Assembly: GCF_050948215.1 (NCBI RefSeq)
Contig: NW_027488937.1
Span: 124,001 to 188,000 of the forward strand
Reading direction: 5' to 3'
DNA length: 64,000 nt
DNA from: Halictus rubicundus
Lineage: Eukaryota > Arthropoda > Insecta > Hymenoptera > Halictidae
In this document: piece after piece, positions 44,837 to 56,855 of the stretch
Layout of the letters: every line of letters begins with the position of its first letter
How positions within the stretch are numbered: the stretch's first letter is position 1
Position numbers and translations under genes: made by a program
The notes under the pieces: model-generated
Databases searched by the model: none
Told to the model about the DNA's origin: nothing
Seen by the model: only the letters and a program-made list of their open reading frames with translations

Positions 44837-44843
44837 AAAGCAT

Positions 44844-45098
44844 CAGGGCCCGCTCTAGCGGTTACGACGCCCCGGGCAAAAAAAAAATTGCCGCCCCTTT
44901 TTAAACACCGCGCTGAACAGAATGACCTTTTTTTTTTGCAAAATTTTCTGGCAAGGGTAGTCAGACATTTTCCATTAACTGAATATTTTAAACATCAATA
45001 TTTTTCTCACACTTACAGCCAAAGCCAAAATGGCGCCCCTAAATTTTGGCGCCCCGGGCAAATGCCCGGGTTGTCCCCCCCCCCTAGAGCGGACCCTG
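44844..45098. mobile_element. Small hAT-like MITE, CAGGG ends
   Basis: CAGGGCCCGCTCTAG on the left and CTAGAGCGGACCCTG on the right form inverted ends, flanked by AAAGCAT (44837-44843) and AAAGCAT (45099-45105). Second inner pair: GGCGCC-CCGGGCAAATGCCCGGG near 45050. The 7-bp duplication could be an 8-bp one with an end slip. No coding frame. Confidence 0.7.
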
Positions 45099-45105
45099 AA
45101 AGCAT

Positions 45106-46969
45106 CGTTCATGGTCTCGCATTTTAATATCCGCGAAACGATTAGCACGGCCCTCTGTCCGGCTCAGCACGGATAGTCTGCGAGTGAAATTAGCCGGTAG
45201 GCCATCAACGTTTAATAAAGTTTGTTTAATCAGTCACGATTACAGAGAAAGGGGCATTGGGAACGGTAATCCAACCGGAAACGCGCTTCAATATCCGAGG
45301 ATCGAATTTTCCACATACCAGGGATGCTGAACGCACTTCATTCCGTTTCATAATTTCCATTTCTACAAACCGATTGTAATGTCGTAATGACTATTGATCA
45401 TCCCAAGCTGTCATACGGAGAAATGCTAACAAATCGTTCGAATGCGTGACGAACATGTAATTAATATACCGTCGATGTTTATTGGCAAATACAATTAGCT
45501 AGAACGAAATGTGCGCTCACGTCGTTGCTCGTTATACTGATATTCCAGATAAGCCGTAGGCTATGGATTGACGATTCGCATTAATTTAACGGGATTAAAT
45601 TCCTGTTGCAGTAAAAATCTTCCAAAAGGAGTTCGCGTTGGAACAAAATGGCGCGTGTTCTACTTAAAATCGATGGACAAAAAATGTAATAACGACTGCC
45701 TGAGAACCTCGCTGGTTCTAAATTTTAATAAATTTTATTTTATTATTTGACTACTAGGAATATCGCCATTTTCGTTATCCCGAGGTAACAACTTTCTCTT
45801 CCACAACCAGCTATGAAACCACACTGTCAAGCAATCGCAGTTAAATTACATCCCCGCGAACCCTCGGGAAATGGAAAACTTTCGACATCGAAGACGCGAG
45901 AAGTTCGCACAGGACACGTGCTCCGGACACGAGAGATCCTAGGAGCGTGATTGCGGCTCGTTCAGCTGGAAAAGATCCTAACCACGCGCTTATGCTCCAT
46001 AACACGGCTATCTAAAGTCGCGCATAAACGCCTCCAAGATCAAGGCGGATTTATTCGTCCGTTTCTCAACCGCTTACCCGACTTTTCCTTTGACGCGTGT
46101 TGCATAACGTTCCCGTGAAAATTGAGTTGTTGTGACGAGAGTGCCATTTTGCTTTGTTCTATGCAGTTTTTCCGTTCTTAACGCAACGACCTCGTTCTCG
46201 AACCCTTCAACGAAATAGCTGATGCCCTTTGTCCCGGAAATGTACCTTCGATTTCCTCTGTGCGCGCAGACCGTCGTCAGTATAATGACTCAAAGATAAA
46301 TTGTAACTGTTTGGGTTTGGCTGCGCGTGGCGTCAGATCTCGAACGCGAGATCCACCGCGCCGCCCCGCTATTGGCAGGTGCTATTGTCGCCGCGAGATC
46401 GACGGTCGATCGACGACGAGTCGTGCCATAGGCTGTCACCGCCGGATCGATTATCGACGCCGCTATTAGAATTCTAATTGGCCCGGGTTCAAATTCCGCC
46501 AAATCATCATTCCGGCGGTGATAGAAAACCGCTCGCGACTCGTCGACGATCAGATCGTTAGTTCATCTCTCAACGTCAACATCGCTAAATAGTTCTCTCA
46601 AATCGTTAAATAGTAGCTCAGACGTCGCGCGTCGTGGGACCGGTCTAGCTACCTCAATTCGGTTTCGGAATTCTCCTCAGCTCAGCTGAGAATAATCATA
46701 ATTCTCTCGGTTTCATACATTTATTGTAACCTGAAGTCCAACCGGTGGGCTTCACATTGTACATATTCTTTGTAAATTTACTCAGTGTAAGTGACGGCCG
46801 TTCGACGGTAGAATAAAGTGCTCGTCCCGTACAGCATAATTTATTTTCCGTCCCAATCCGTAACAGTAACAGATACGCCAATTTGGTCTTACCATCTCGT
46901 AATTGAAATAGTGGAATGACATTTCTCCCTTTCCTTGTGTTTTATTCGAATTACTCTTTCTCTTTCAGG
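45106..46969. other. No gene seen; GC-rich patch at 46260-46700
   Basis: 45106-46250 is unremarkable. 46260-46560 is GC-rich with CGATCGACG-type motifs. 46690-46860 has AATAAAGTGCTCG and other features reminiscent of an LTR 3' half, but no termini were found. Not assigned. Confidence 0.3.
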
Positions 46970-48412
46970 GAAGGTAAGGTTTACGCCATGTTCGTGGACC
47001 TAAGAGCGGCATTCGACACGGTAAAAAGGAGAAAGATGTGGGAAGTGATGGAGAAGTGTGGAGTAAGAAAGGGGTTAACTGAAAGAGTAAAGGAGGTGTA
47101 TGAGGAAACGGTGAACGTTGTGAGGACAAGTAAGGGGGAATCAGGGGAATTCTGGACGGGAGAGGGACTCAGGCAGGGTTGCCCGCTCAGTCCGACCCTG
47201 TTCACAATATATATAGCCGACATGGAGGAAGAATTCAGGAAAGGACTGGTGGGAGGAATAAGAGTGGGTGAAGAAAGATTCTGGTCCCTAGCCTATGCAG
47301 ACGATGTGGTGGCAGTAGCAAGTAAAGAGGGAGATTTGAAATGCATGATGAAGAGGCTGGAAAGGTACTTGGACAAAAAGGAATTGACGCTAAACACGGA
47401 GAAGACTAAAATAATGAATTTTAAGAGAGGGAGAGAAAAAAAGAAGAAAGCTGCATGGAACTGGAAGAGGGAAACGGTAGAGGAAGTCAAGGAATTCTGT
47501 TATTTAGGAATAAAGTTTGAAAGCAACGGAAAGATAGCAGGTCGCGTAAAGGAAAGGATAAAGAGAGCGAACGTGGTCCTAAATCAAGTATGGGGAATCG
47601 GCGAAAGGAAATTTAAAAATGATTTTAAAATGAGAATGTTTCTCTTTGATACGTTGGTACTGGGGGTACTCCTATACGGGGTAGAGCTATGGGGCTTTAA
47701 GGAGAGAACAGAAGTAGAAAGGATTCAGCTGAAATATATAAAGTGGACACTTGGTTTGGACGTGCGTACCCCAGGATACTTGGTACTGGAAGAAACAAAA
47801 AGGGCGAGGCTTAGAGTAAAGGCAGGAATTAGGGCATGGAAATACACGGAAGGAGTAAGAAACAGAGCAGGGAGGAAGATAGTCAAGGAATGTCTGAAGG
47901 AAAAGGAATCAGGGAAAGTTCAGGGCGAAAGCGGGAAAGAAAGGGAGGAATACTTAAAGAGAAACGGATGGAGCCAAGCAGGGGTGGAAGAGATGATAAG
48001 GCTAGAGATGGAGGTAGCGGAGAGGCTAAAGGAGAGAGACATTGAGGTACAACGGCAAGAACAATATACAAGGATAGAGCAGTCAAAATATAACAAAAGG
48101 TACAAGTTTATAAGAGTGGCAGAGTTACCAGAATACCTAAGTAAGGAGGGAAGAGGGGAAAGTCAAAAGTTAGTAGCCCAAGTAAGATGCGGAAATGCAG
48201 AAAACTGGAACAAATACTGGCTGGGAGACGAAGCAAGAGGATGCGACCTGTGTGGGGACAGGTATGGCAATCTGGAGCATCTAACAAGAGAATGCAGGGA
48301 AATGGAGGGAAGGATCAGGATGGAGGACATAGTGAGTGGGAGGATAGATACAAATGTTGAAGCGTGGCTTCAAAAGCTCAGAAAGAAGAGAGATAAGCGA
48401 GCAGAAATATAA
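46970..48412 (+). CDS. LINE ORF2 reverse transcriptase, truncated at the N-terminus
   Basis: Open for about 480 codons without a stop. In order: VYAMFVDLRAAFDTV (RT domain A with catalytic D), GEGLRQGCPLSPTLF (B), LAYADDVVAVAS (C, the YADD box), LTLNTEKTKIM (D), EFCYLGIKFESNGKI (E), VLGVLLYGVELWGF and RIQLKYIKWTLGLD (thumb), then a charged helical region and CDLCGDRYGNLEHLTREC, a CX2CX8HX4C knuckle near the end. All visible RT catalytic residues are intact. The endonuclease and RT fingers are missing, so the copy cannot move alone. The ATG at 46916 lies in host sequence and is not a native start. The clade is not settled; LOA/I/R1-type groups share this thumb and C-terminal knuckle. Confidence 0.9.
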   Translation, partial: EGKVYAMFVDLRAAFDTVKRRKMWEVMEKCGVRKGLTERVKEVYEETVNVVRTSKGESGEFWTGEGLRQGCPLSPTLFTIYIADMEEEFRKGLVGGIRVGEERFWSLAYADDVVAVASKEGDLKCMMKRLERYLDKKELTLNTEKTKIMNFKRGREKKKKAAWNWKRETVEEVKEFCYLGIKFESNGKIAGRVKERIKRANVVLNQVWGIGERKFKNDFKMRMFLFDTLVLGVLLYGVELWGFKERTEVERIQLKYIKWTLGLDVRTPGYLVLEETKRARLRVKAGIRAWKYTEGVRNRAGRKIVKECLKEKESGKVQGESGKEREEYLKRNGWSQAGVEEMIRLEMEVAERLKERDIEVQRQEQYTRIEQSKYNKRYKFIRVAELPEYLSKEGRGESQKLVAQVRCGNAENWNKYWLGDEARGCDLCGDRYGNLEHLTRECREMEGRIRMEDIVSGRIDTNVEAWLQKLRKKRDKRAEI

Positions 48413-48542
48413 AGGTAATATAAGAAAGCGTAAACCAAAGATAACAGAGTAGGAAATGGTGCAATAATCGGAATAAGAATAGGAACAGGCAGAATATAGG
48501 TAGAGTAGTCAGGGTAGGGATGGGTGAGTCGAAGAGGGAAGG

Positions 48543-48635
<93 letters not shown>

Positions 48636-48735
48636 AATGCGTGGATAAGATAGTTATTTTTTGTATTCATAGGTTATTGTAAACCGAGTCCAATTCTTGG
48701 CCGTAAGGCTGAATAAAGCAATATTATTATTATAT
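46970..48735 (+). mobile_element. Non-LTR retrotransposon (LINE) copy B, best RT copy
   Basis: 5'-truncated element ending in AATAAAGCAATATTATTATT. The coding part carries the RT palm to the C-terminus. The 3' UTR holds a (GA)n tract of about 85 bases (48546-48631), twice as long as in copies A (22866) and C (63490), and a conserved tail with AGTCCAATTCTTGGCCGTAA. The insertion joins directly to host sequence at TCTTTCAGGGAAGG near 46970. No target duplication was identified because the 3' junction is AT-rich. Confidence 0.9.
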
Positions 48736-50945
48736 TAAAATAAATTGTTTCATGGGATTTTCCGTAAAAATTGCTTTCTCTCGGAACGTTCACGATTCAC
48801 AGGCTCAATTCACTGTTACAAAGGAAATTATGAAAAATATCAGGTCACTTTGAATTGTCACTTTTAGATAGACACAAGACGTCAGAAATGACGCTTTTAT
48901 ATCGACAATAACTATATTTTCCTGTGGAAGCAATTTTCTTTCGTTACGTCAACGGTATGACGAATCGCCCTAAAAGTTTCAATAGAATCGGTCGCACGGT
49001 CTCCGGGAAAGCAATTCCGAAAGTTCAGTAATTTTCACAGTCCAACAATATCGTCTCCTGTCCCTTGCGGCACTATTTTATTTGATTCATCAAACGCTAC
49101 GTCTGTATCACCTGTACCAGCTTTTTCACGATATGCCCAAAGGGAGACGGTTCACTCTATGACGTAGGTAGATTTTGCCTACAACCCTTAATTTTTAACG
49201 TTAAAATGATGATTTCACATCACTTTATAGAAATATCGAAAACACGTTCAGTCAGATTTTCAACGATTTCGAGCGTATGTCCGAAGAAACAAAAAAATTA
49301 ATTTATCCTCCAAAAATCTTCAGAAAATCTAATATTATATTATTCTATTAATTTTATACAAAAATGTTATACAATAAATACGCCATTCAACTCGGGCGAG
49401 TCCAAAGAATCGTCGCGTGTGAAAAGAGTTCGCGTATCTTTTGCAGCTAAAGCAGGACAAATGGTTAAAGTTATAGATTGTCGTCACTAAATAAAAATCA
49501 AAAATACAAGATAAAGATCCACAGTCTAGTTATTACATTATTCTCTGTTCATTAGAATTGTTGAAAGACGGAATACATTTTTAGTTAACTTCTGTTCTCT
49601 GTAATTTTCAATAAAAAAAAAATTGCAGAGAACAGAAGTCGATGTGTAGTCATTGCAGAATATACTTTTTATAATAACCTTTATCATAACAATAAATTTT
49701 ATATAACTTTTTCCTCCGCGAAAATGTTCTGCTCGGCTTCGTTAAGGAGTTATTAACGAAAAACGCGGGTCATTGAACAGTACATTGAAAATTTTTAAAA
49801 ATATTTATGTAGATTTGTGTCGATTATATAGGTTGTGAAAATTTTTAAGCGAATGGATCGTGTTTTTGAATTTTTAGAAAAGTCCTCTTCACCCAAAATC
49901 AAATTTTTGAGCGCGTCATAAATTTTGCTTGAACAATCGGGGTCTGCCGATAAAAATTTCAAGACGTCAGAATTAATTTCGGGAGGGTCTTACAATTAGG
50001 AAAAATTTGCTTTATAAAATCTCCCCCAACTGTGAATCTGCATTTCCATTTGATTTCTCGACGCTAGTTGCAGCTTAATAAATTACTACCCCCGATTGCT
50101 ACACATAGTTTCGCTGCTTGTTGTTGCACCGAACGCACCATCCTGGTGGCCTTTAATTATCTAACTTCGAACTCTCTGGATTCGCTCCGCACATTGCAGC
50201 CCGCCCTTTGATTCCCCTACACCCACTGCGGCTTGCACCTGCAACAGTCCGCGGTCTACATTCAGCATAGTTTCGTCTTTTGACAACAATCGCGTAGTTT
50301 TCTCTCTGCGGGCCTTTATTTGATTACGCGTTCCCCGGACCGACGCGCGTCTGTCTATCAACAGACCAACAGTACTATCAACAGGAAATCGCTTGCCTGC
50401 CTCTGTATCAAAGTTCGGTATTGGTCAAACAATTCGAAACTAATTTAAAATAATTTAAAAATAAACTTGAATTACTAAAGTTTATTCGCAATAACGAAGA
50501 ATAAATAAAATTTTAGTTGTTTCCCCATTATTCGTGTCAAATTCGTCATTAATTCGTTTCCCGTTCGTCGAATGCCGTATTCTCTCCGTAACTGTCGAAA
50601 AGATCTCTACCGTAATTGTCCAAAATTTATCCGCACCGTGGGAACCTTATAAACATTTAATCATGTGTATGAAATATTCAAAGACAGTTAGATTTTCAGA
50701 GTGGAGCTGTTAACGCTTCCGTTGCAACATTTTTTAACGTATTTTTGAAAATTAAGAGAAATTCAGAAAAATAAAATTAGCTTACCCAAGTAATTATTTA
50801 CTCGAGTGAGTGTACAAGTTTTTGATGTGCAACGAAATAGCAGTGATTCGTTTATCAAAAATTGGTCAAATAAATAATATTGTTTATTTGTCACCGACAA
50901 AGATTTTGAGACAGTAGGGATTTTTGAAGAACTTTTAGGGCCACT
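48736..50945. other. AT-rich sequence holding inverted block 2B; no gene seen
   Basis: Apart from 49660-49800 (listed separately) and a local palindrome near 49545-49640 (CTTCTGTTCTCTG against CAGAGAACAGAAG), nothing could be supported. Frames are short. Confidence 0.4.
49660..49800 (-). repeat. Inverted block 2B (partner at 22620-22763)
   Basis: Reverse complement of block 2A with few differences. On its outer side (towards 49640) it continues as TATTCTGCAATGACTACACA, where block 2A is interrupted by LINE copy A. It is thus the pre-insertion version of that junction. Confidence 0.75.
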
Positions 50946-51029
50946 TCGAATGTATCAACCAGTATCCTGTGACCTGCCAACCTCTCTTGTTTGTTGGATA
51001 CTGAAGCAAGTAGAACAGAGTACGATTAA

Positions 51030-51290
51030 GGGTCGACACATACAAGACGGGTTTCACCGGGACCGGGAACGGGGCACGTTTTCCCTATGCCATACAGACT
51101 TGAGAGGCGCTCAAGATGCTCGCAACAAAGGCCAAGTGCCGCGCACCACGGGGGTTAGCTACCAGAACCCCAGCACCGTTTACTCCCCGCATACCCCTCA
51201 GGATCCTATGGTAGAGCCGACCGGGCCCGGCCCGGGGTTTCACGAAATAGGGTCGACCCATACAAGACCGGGACGGGACCGGGGACGTTT
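51030..51290 (+). repeat. GC-rich inverted pair, left member
   Basis: 51030-51251 is almost identical to the reverse complement of 53304-53521. It contains GGGACCGGGAACGGGGCACG, GTGCCGCGCACCACGGGGGT and CCGGGCCCGGCCCGGGG. GGGTCGAC-CATACAAGAC occurs at both ends of this copy (51030 and 51252), which could be a terminal direct repeat. No coding motif was found. The family is unknown. Confidence 0.65.
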
Positions 51291-51447
51291 GGCCGCTAGA
51301 TTCGAAACCAGGGTGTAGGGTTTGAGTCGACGGGGCTTCAGTGTTCCAAACTACATTTCTGCTCGCCCCGGTTGGGTCATTATCTCGAGCGTTTGACCAT
51401 TTCCAGAAGGCCTTTCGGGAGCGCGTTGACAGTTCCCTGCTGTGCAT

Positions 51448-53303
51448 GGCACGAAAAAAATGTTTTTAGGGCCTTCACGGTTCCTTAGGTAAACTATCGG
51501 TATCTCCCCTTTACAATACCATGGAAATAGGAAACCTTCCTACCTCTTGGTGAAACATCATACATCCTTGTATTGTATGTAAATGATACATACATATATT
51601 GTAAAAACGAGAATAGTTGTTACTTTTTTTTAAGGAAATATCCACATTAGGAAGGGGATCATTCCATGTGAATTCGATCATTTTTTGGGGACTATGTCTC
51701 AAATTTTGATGACATTGAAGTATGTTGTGGTCCAAGAGAAAATGGGAGGCGGCGGTTGAGCCGGGTTATCACAAAAGACTGCTGTTCTCAAATAATTTAT
51801 TTTTTCCTTGGTGAATGTCATTTCTTAATTAAAAAATATTAGAAATATCTTTGTTTTGCAAATTTTACCACTGGTTCAAGTGTAAAAAAATTTGAATAAA
51901 TATGGCTGTATTTTACGTTTCTTCGTGTTTCTCTTTGAAATTTCGTTTTGTAATTCGCGGAGCCGCAAAACTATTTATTGTACTATTCATTATTTTAGGT
52001 TCATAAAATTGCTGGATATTCTTTAGACATTCTGAAGTAAGGGTCGCTAGCGAAAAAATGTATGTATATGGAAAACTCCTAAATTCTTGTCCATGATGGC
52101 CTAAACATGGTTAGATGGAAGGTTCCCTGGCAGGAATGCGATGGCGTATCTATATCTTGTCCAATGAGACGAGACAGTAGACGTAAACATAGGCGCTCGA
52201 GTGCGACAGAGTTGAAGTTACCCTTACAAGACAATTAGCAAAGGACGCACGCTGGGTGCTTCACTGCCTTGGTCTCGTTGGACAGAGCATAGGTACGAAT
52301 GCGCGGCCGATTGGATCAGAGTGCAAGGGACAGGCCTCGTTTCACGCGTACTTTTGGCTACAGTCGAGATATTGGCTACAGCGGTCACACATACTATGTA
52401 GCGGGTGACGTCGAAGCCAAAACAATGGGACTACGGGCGCAGCTGTGGGGGGGATAGGCATACCTAACGGTGGGCTTCTCAAGAATGGTGACACTTTAAA
52501 AATGGCGAAATTAAAATTATTTGAAGTGAACGCTGCACCGCGATACATAGCCTAGCAGCACGGTTGGCGCACGGTAGAAGCAGAGCCCGGGAGGCTGTTA
52601 GGCCTATGGCCTCCCGGGCCCGGGTTCACTTGAAATAATTTATTTCGTCAATTTTGAAGTATCCACTTACTTAAAAACAGGTCTGTAGAGGGGACACTTG
52701 GGGCTATAACCTCATTTTTTAAAATAATACAACGTTTATAATGTTCTTTAAACATTCTGAAGTGGGGGTCGGCAGAGTTTGTCCTAAAATTGAAACTTTC
52801 ACGTAGTAACGAGAAAGAAAACAGGAAAAGAGGTCCGTATTTTATTGGGGTATTGTGCAGTCGGAGTGTACAGGAAAGGTGAATACCATCATTAGCACAG
52901 AGGACATTGGTTTTTCCAAACCTGTCGGAGAATAGCGGTCGATCAGTCGTGCACTTATAATTGACTACCTGAATCGCCGAACGTCGCGTCCTTACCTGGT
53001 TTTACCTGATTGAAACCTTGGAGGCTCCATAAATTAAAAACCAAAATTTCAAAGAGGCAGCATCGAAGTACTGCTCTGTAACTATTATATTAAAAGAACC
53101 GTGATAATATAATGAAAAAAGGGTGACACGTATTTTTACGCGTCTGTAAAACCAACAATTTTTAAAACATTGAAAATCCATTGAGATTCGATTGATAGGT
53201 CATCATCATCGGTGAAGTAGTTTTTAAAATAATACAACATTTATAATGTTTTTCTCCCTTCGCCACGGCGACCGGGATCGCTGAGTATTCTTCGCAAGAA
53301 TAT
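51448..53303. other. AT-rich spacer with a palindromic core at 52505-52655
   Basis: 52505-52655 has TGAAGTGAACGCTGCAC on the left and GGGTTCACTTGAAATAAT on the right, with a GC-rich palindrome between (GCCCGGGAGGC-TGTTAGGCCTATG-GCCTCCCGGGC). It is related to the core at 27090-27200. Near 52010 and 52735 lies a repeated segment, TTTAGACATTCTGAAGT or its variant. TTTTAAAATAATACAACRTTTATAATG occurs at 52720 and 53224. Confidence 0.5.
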
Positions 53304-53521
53304 TTCGTGAAACCCCGGGCCGGGCCCGGTCGGCTCTACCATAGGATCCTCAGGGGTATGCGGGGAGTAAACGGTGCTGGGGTTCTGGTAGCTAACCCCC
53401 GTGGTGCGCGGCACTTGACCTTTGTTGCGAGCATCTTGAGCGCCTCTCAAGTCTGTATGGCATAGGGAAAACGTGCCCCGTTCCCGGTCCCGGTGAGACC
53501 CGTCTTGTATGGGTCGACCCT
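53304..53521 (-). repeat. GC-rich inverted pair, right member
   Basis: Reverse complement of 51030-51251, with about 2.1 kb between the two. Such a near-identical inverted pair implies a recent event or gene conversion. The remainder up to 53580 continues as GC-mixed sequence. Confidence 0.65.
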
Positions 53522-54742
53522 TATGGCGGTTTCCTGTTGCGCGGTTCGTGCGTTTTCCTTCGCGAATCTGTTCCACGTTTAATCATTTTGAGGGTTTTTC
53601 TCTCTCTCTCTTTGGTTACCAGCCACTGTCGTGCTGCACTTCTCGCGGAAATAGATTTTCAAACAATCAACAGGTGGTAGGTACGCCGCGTCTGATGAAA
53701 TAGGTATCGATTAGAAAGAAATAGGCGAAACGGCGGCGGATGTAGGACGGAAATATTTTATGGACCTTGTTTCTTTATACACAATTGCGACAATGTTGTA
53801 AAAATAATCAACAAGGTGTGTACCAATTAAAATCAATTTTTTAAGAGCTCACAATAAAGGGGAAGGATGAGCCTGTGTAATACGGAAATCAGTTTTTCGG
53901 CCATATTTGTATTTATACAATTGCAAGGATTTTTTTAAATGTACAATAAAGTGTACTCTTTGCAATAATACCAGAATTAAATCGATTAATTTATCAGCCA
54001 TATTTATTTCCGTAGAATATCGAGAATTTTTCTAATCAGTCACCACAAGGTAGTCCGTTTCTACTAGTACAACCCTTAATCTCTTAACTTAAAAGCCCGA
54101 GAATACTCGTGTATTATACACGCTATTACAAAATAATTGTTAAGTTAATGTTCGAGTACTTAATGTTCGAAACTGAATTATAACTATTCAGAGACTATAT
54201 CAATATTTTCCCCTATTGTTTGCCTGTAGGAAGTTCCGAAATAAAAGAGAGGAAATGATTGAGAAATTATTTTGTTTAATTAGAAAATTTTAGAGAAACC
54301 AGAAGATTCGAGAGACGGGTCTGGCGAGCTCGCGAGTTGTAATTTGCTCGTCCGACCGCGTCGATCAATATCGTTCGGCTATCGAGTTTTCGCTATCGAT
54401 ACAGGTACTTTAAACCGTTCAGAAGGTACAAGCCGCCATGTAGACTATTCCAAGGGTGCCAAGGTCATATGGGAGAATCTACCAAGGGTTCCCGGCGCGT
54501 CGCGTAGATTTCTTCGATTAGTAATAGTCTTCGTACCACGGTTCGTATCGGGATACAGCTAAGTGTTTAGAAGGAGGCGCACGCACCGTTTAGGTTAAGG
54601 CGCGACGATGCGAGAAGCGGGGACCGAACGACTTTTGGGACGGGAGGACAGTCTCGTCGAAGCCACGACCAAATAAAGACCGTTTTCCTCGATAGGCCAT
54701 CTGTTATTTGAACTCCTGACACCTTTCTTAAATCTTACACCC
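53522..54742. other. No gene seen
   Basis: 53522-54290 is AT-rich. 54300-54720 is GC-richer, with an AATAAAGACC near 54673 followed by a CT-rich tract. An LTR 3' half is possible but no terminus was found. Confidence 0.3.
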
Positions 54743-54797
54743 TCCGTCTCTCTCCCTCTCTCCCTCTCTCCCTCTCTCTCTCTCTCTCTCCCCCCTC

Positions 54798-54858
<61 letters not shown>

Positions 54859-54860
54859 CT
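54743..54860. repeat. (CT)n microsatellite
   Basis: About 118 bases of nearly pure CT with a few CTGT and CCC interruptions. Not adjacent to a recognisable LINE tail, unlike the other (CT)n tracts of the window. Confidence 0.9.
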
Positions 54861-55867
54861 CCCCGGAATTCATGGAATCCCCGACCGTAGTCCACCAGAA
54901 TGTTTGGATTTACCGGAACACGATCGCCGACAGTCGAATGGCTTCCAATTGCTCCAAAGACTCCTCCGTCCGGGATCAATTATCGCGACAAACTGTTGCC
55001 CTCCAGCCCCTATTTAGTTGCGGTATTATTCATCGGCGAGCTTATCTTCTGTTTCGACGTCCGAGCCACTTGTTTAGCCCCCGTGTAGAATGAAGGGTAT
55101 GAAATCACCTTCCTGGACGGCCATTAATCTAACAAATTCATTCGTTGATGTCCGGTTCTCGGAAAATTAGCCGGATTAACAATTGCGAAGCCTGTTGGGA
55201 CCGTTTATCATTATATAAATTGAAATATCTGCTAAACTAATTATTTTTCACATTCTCAACACTTTTTTGAAGTATACAAACACGGATAGATTCGCGTGGG
55301 TTGGCACGAAAATATCCTGTTGTACAATGGCGATACACGATTTTTCCGTTGCAACAGTTTTGATAAAGTCGATGATCTTCGCAGCTCGTGGAGAGTTATA
55401 TAACGATCGTTAAAGAGATCGTTAAGGGATGTGGTTTGCACATACGATTTACGAGGTTAAAAATAGTATGTGTATACCGCGGGTTTGTATGCGTTCATAG
55501 TATTTATACATTTCAATTCGATGCAAAGATAATCGCAGAAAAGGGTTGTTTCTTGAATATGGCATTCGCTTCCAGCATTGAGTTTCAAGACCGATTAATT
55601 TTTGAGTATAGTACCGCGTTGCTTTAAGATTCGTTCCCGGGGTAGCTGTTAAACTGATTGACTGACTTCGTTACGTTTTAGTTCATTTTACATTTTACAT
55701 TTTACATTTCAAGGAACATCAATAATCGTGCAGCCGAAGCACCCTGTCATTGAGAGTGGCACAATGCTCGAGCAGTTACGAATTTCCATGTAATTCACGT
55801 ACAGCGTTATACTCGTCGGTACTTTTTACCCACCTGCTCGTTAAGTCGCATAATTGTTTGGTATTGG
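54861..55867. other. No gene seen
   Basis: Mixed composition. Open frames (54872-55093, 55388-55627) have no recognised motif. A short run of ACATTTT repeats lies near 55685. Confidence 0.4.
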
Positions 55868-56855
55868 AATAATTTCATTGTTACGTTTTCAGCGCCGTAA
55901 GGAAAAAATCGGCTAAATACTCCGCGTTTTCCAGCTACACTGAAATTTTATCTTTGACTTTTCCTCGTTTTTCATTCTACATTACCCCCGGTTCTGCTTG
56001 GTAGTGTTCACGTTCGTGTCGGCCCCACCCCGTCTGCCCTTCGCCGTTGCGTCAGAGTACTAAGTTTCAGGAGCCACTGCTCGATCGCTGGTCGTTCAAT
56101 CGGCTGCGAAATATCAGAAATTGTTACATGCTTCTCGTATGCTGATTTATTTTATTTCTGCCCCCATCGGTTGGCTGCCTCGATTTTACAATCACTAAAT
56201 AATATAAATCCGTTTCGAAGAGGATACGTTGAGCAACAGTATCCGCTTCGTATTTTCCGCATTTCGTCACAGGCGAGGAGAGGTGTTCTCACTTTTATTA
56301 GGTTCGCTGCTGCAATTTTTCCAGCCACGCGGATCAGGGACAAACGATTTCTCGGGAAATAAAACGCCGCCCGTGGAAAGGGGAGAATTCTTTCGCGCGA
56401 CAAGGGTGCGCACGGTTTTCAAGAGTCTCTTGCACAAAATCCGTGTTGCGGTGTGCACCACCAACCTGCTGTCAGCAAATACCACCCTTCTCTTCAATCG
56501 GAACAGGAGAACCCCCGGTGGTAACAATATCTCCGCCAACCTGTGGTGTACCTTTCCAAAACTCGCTGGAGACCACGTATCGTCCCTTTGACAGCGAAAC
56601 CGTATGCACGCGACGCCCTTTCTATCCCACCCCCGCGAACGTCAGAGATGAGGAAAGAGTCCCGGGAATCAGATGCCGCAATCGAAATCCCACTGTGAAA
56701 CGTAGACAAAGATCGATCCTGCTCAAATCCGGGAACCGAACCGTTGGTTTTCCCTGTCTGTGAACGCTGTACGTTTGATCGTTCGTGTATTTACACTTTT
56801 CTGGTTACGATTTATCCCTCGACCGTCGCTCGTCACTCCGATTTAATATCTGACC
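55868..56855 (-). repeat. Inverted block 1B (partner at 21060-21973)
   Basis: The reverse complement aligns with block 1A end to end, with an extra stretch of about 50 bases here (near 56525-56575) and many substitutions. Open frames on both strands are shadows of the repeat. GC content is higher than in the flanks. Confidence 0.7.

Noticed and set aside
46485..46500. CCCGGGTTCAAATTCCGCC resembling a tRNA 3' end or primer-binding site
   Set aside because: Too few bases after the T-loop-like stretch for a tRNA acceptor arm, and no LTR terminus next to it.
54300..54720. Possible LTR 3' half (AATAAAGACC then CT-rich)
   Set aside because: No TG...CA termini, target duplication or second copy found.
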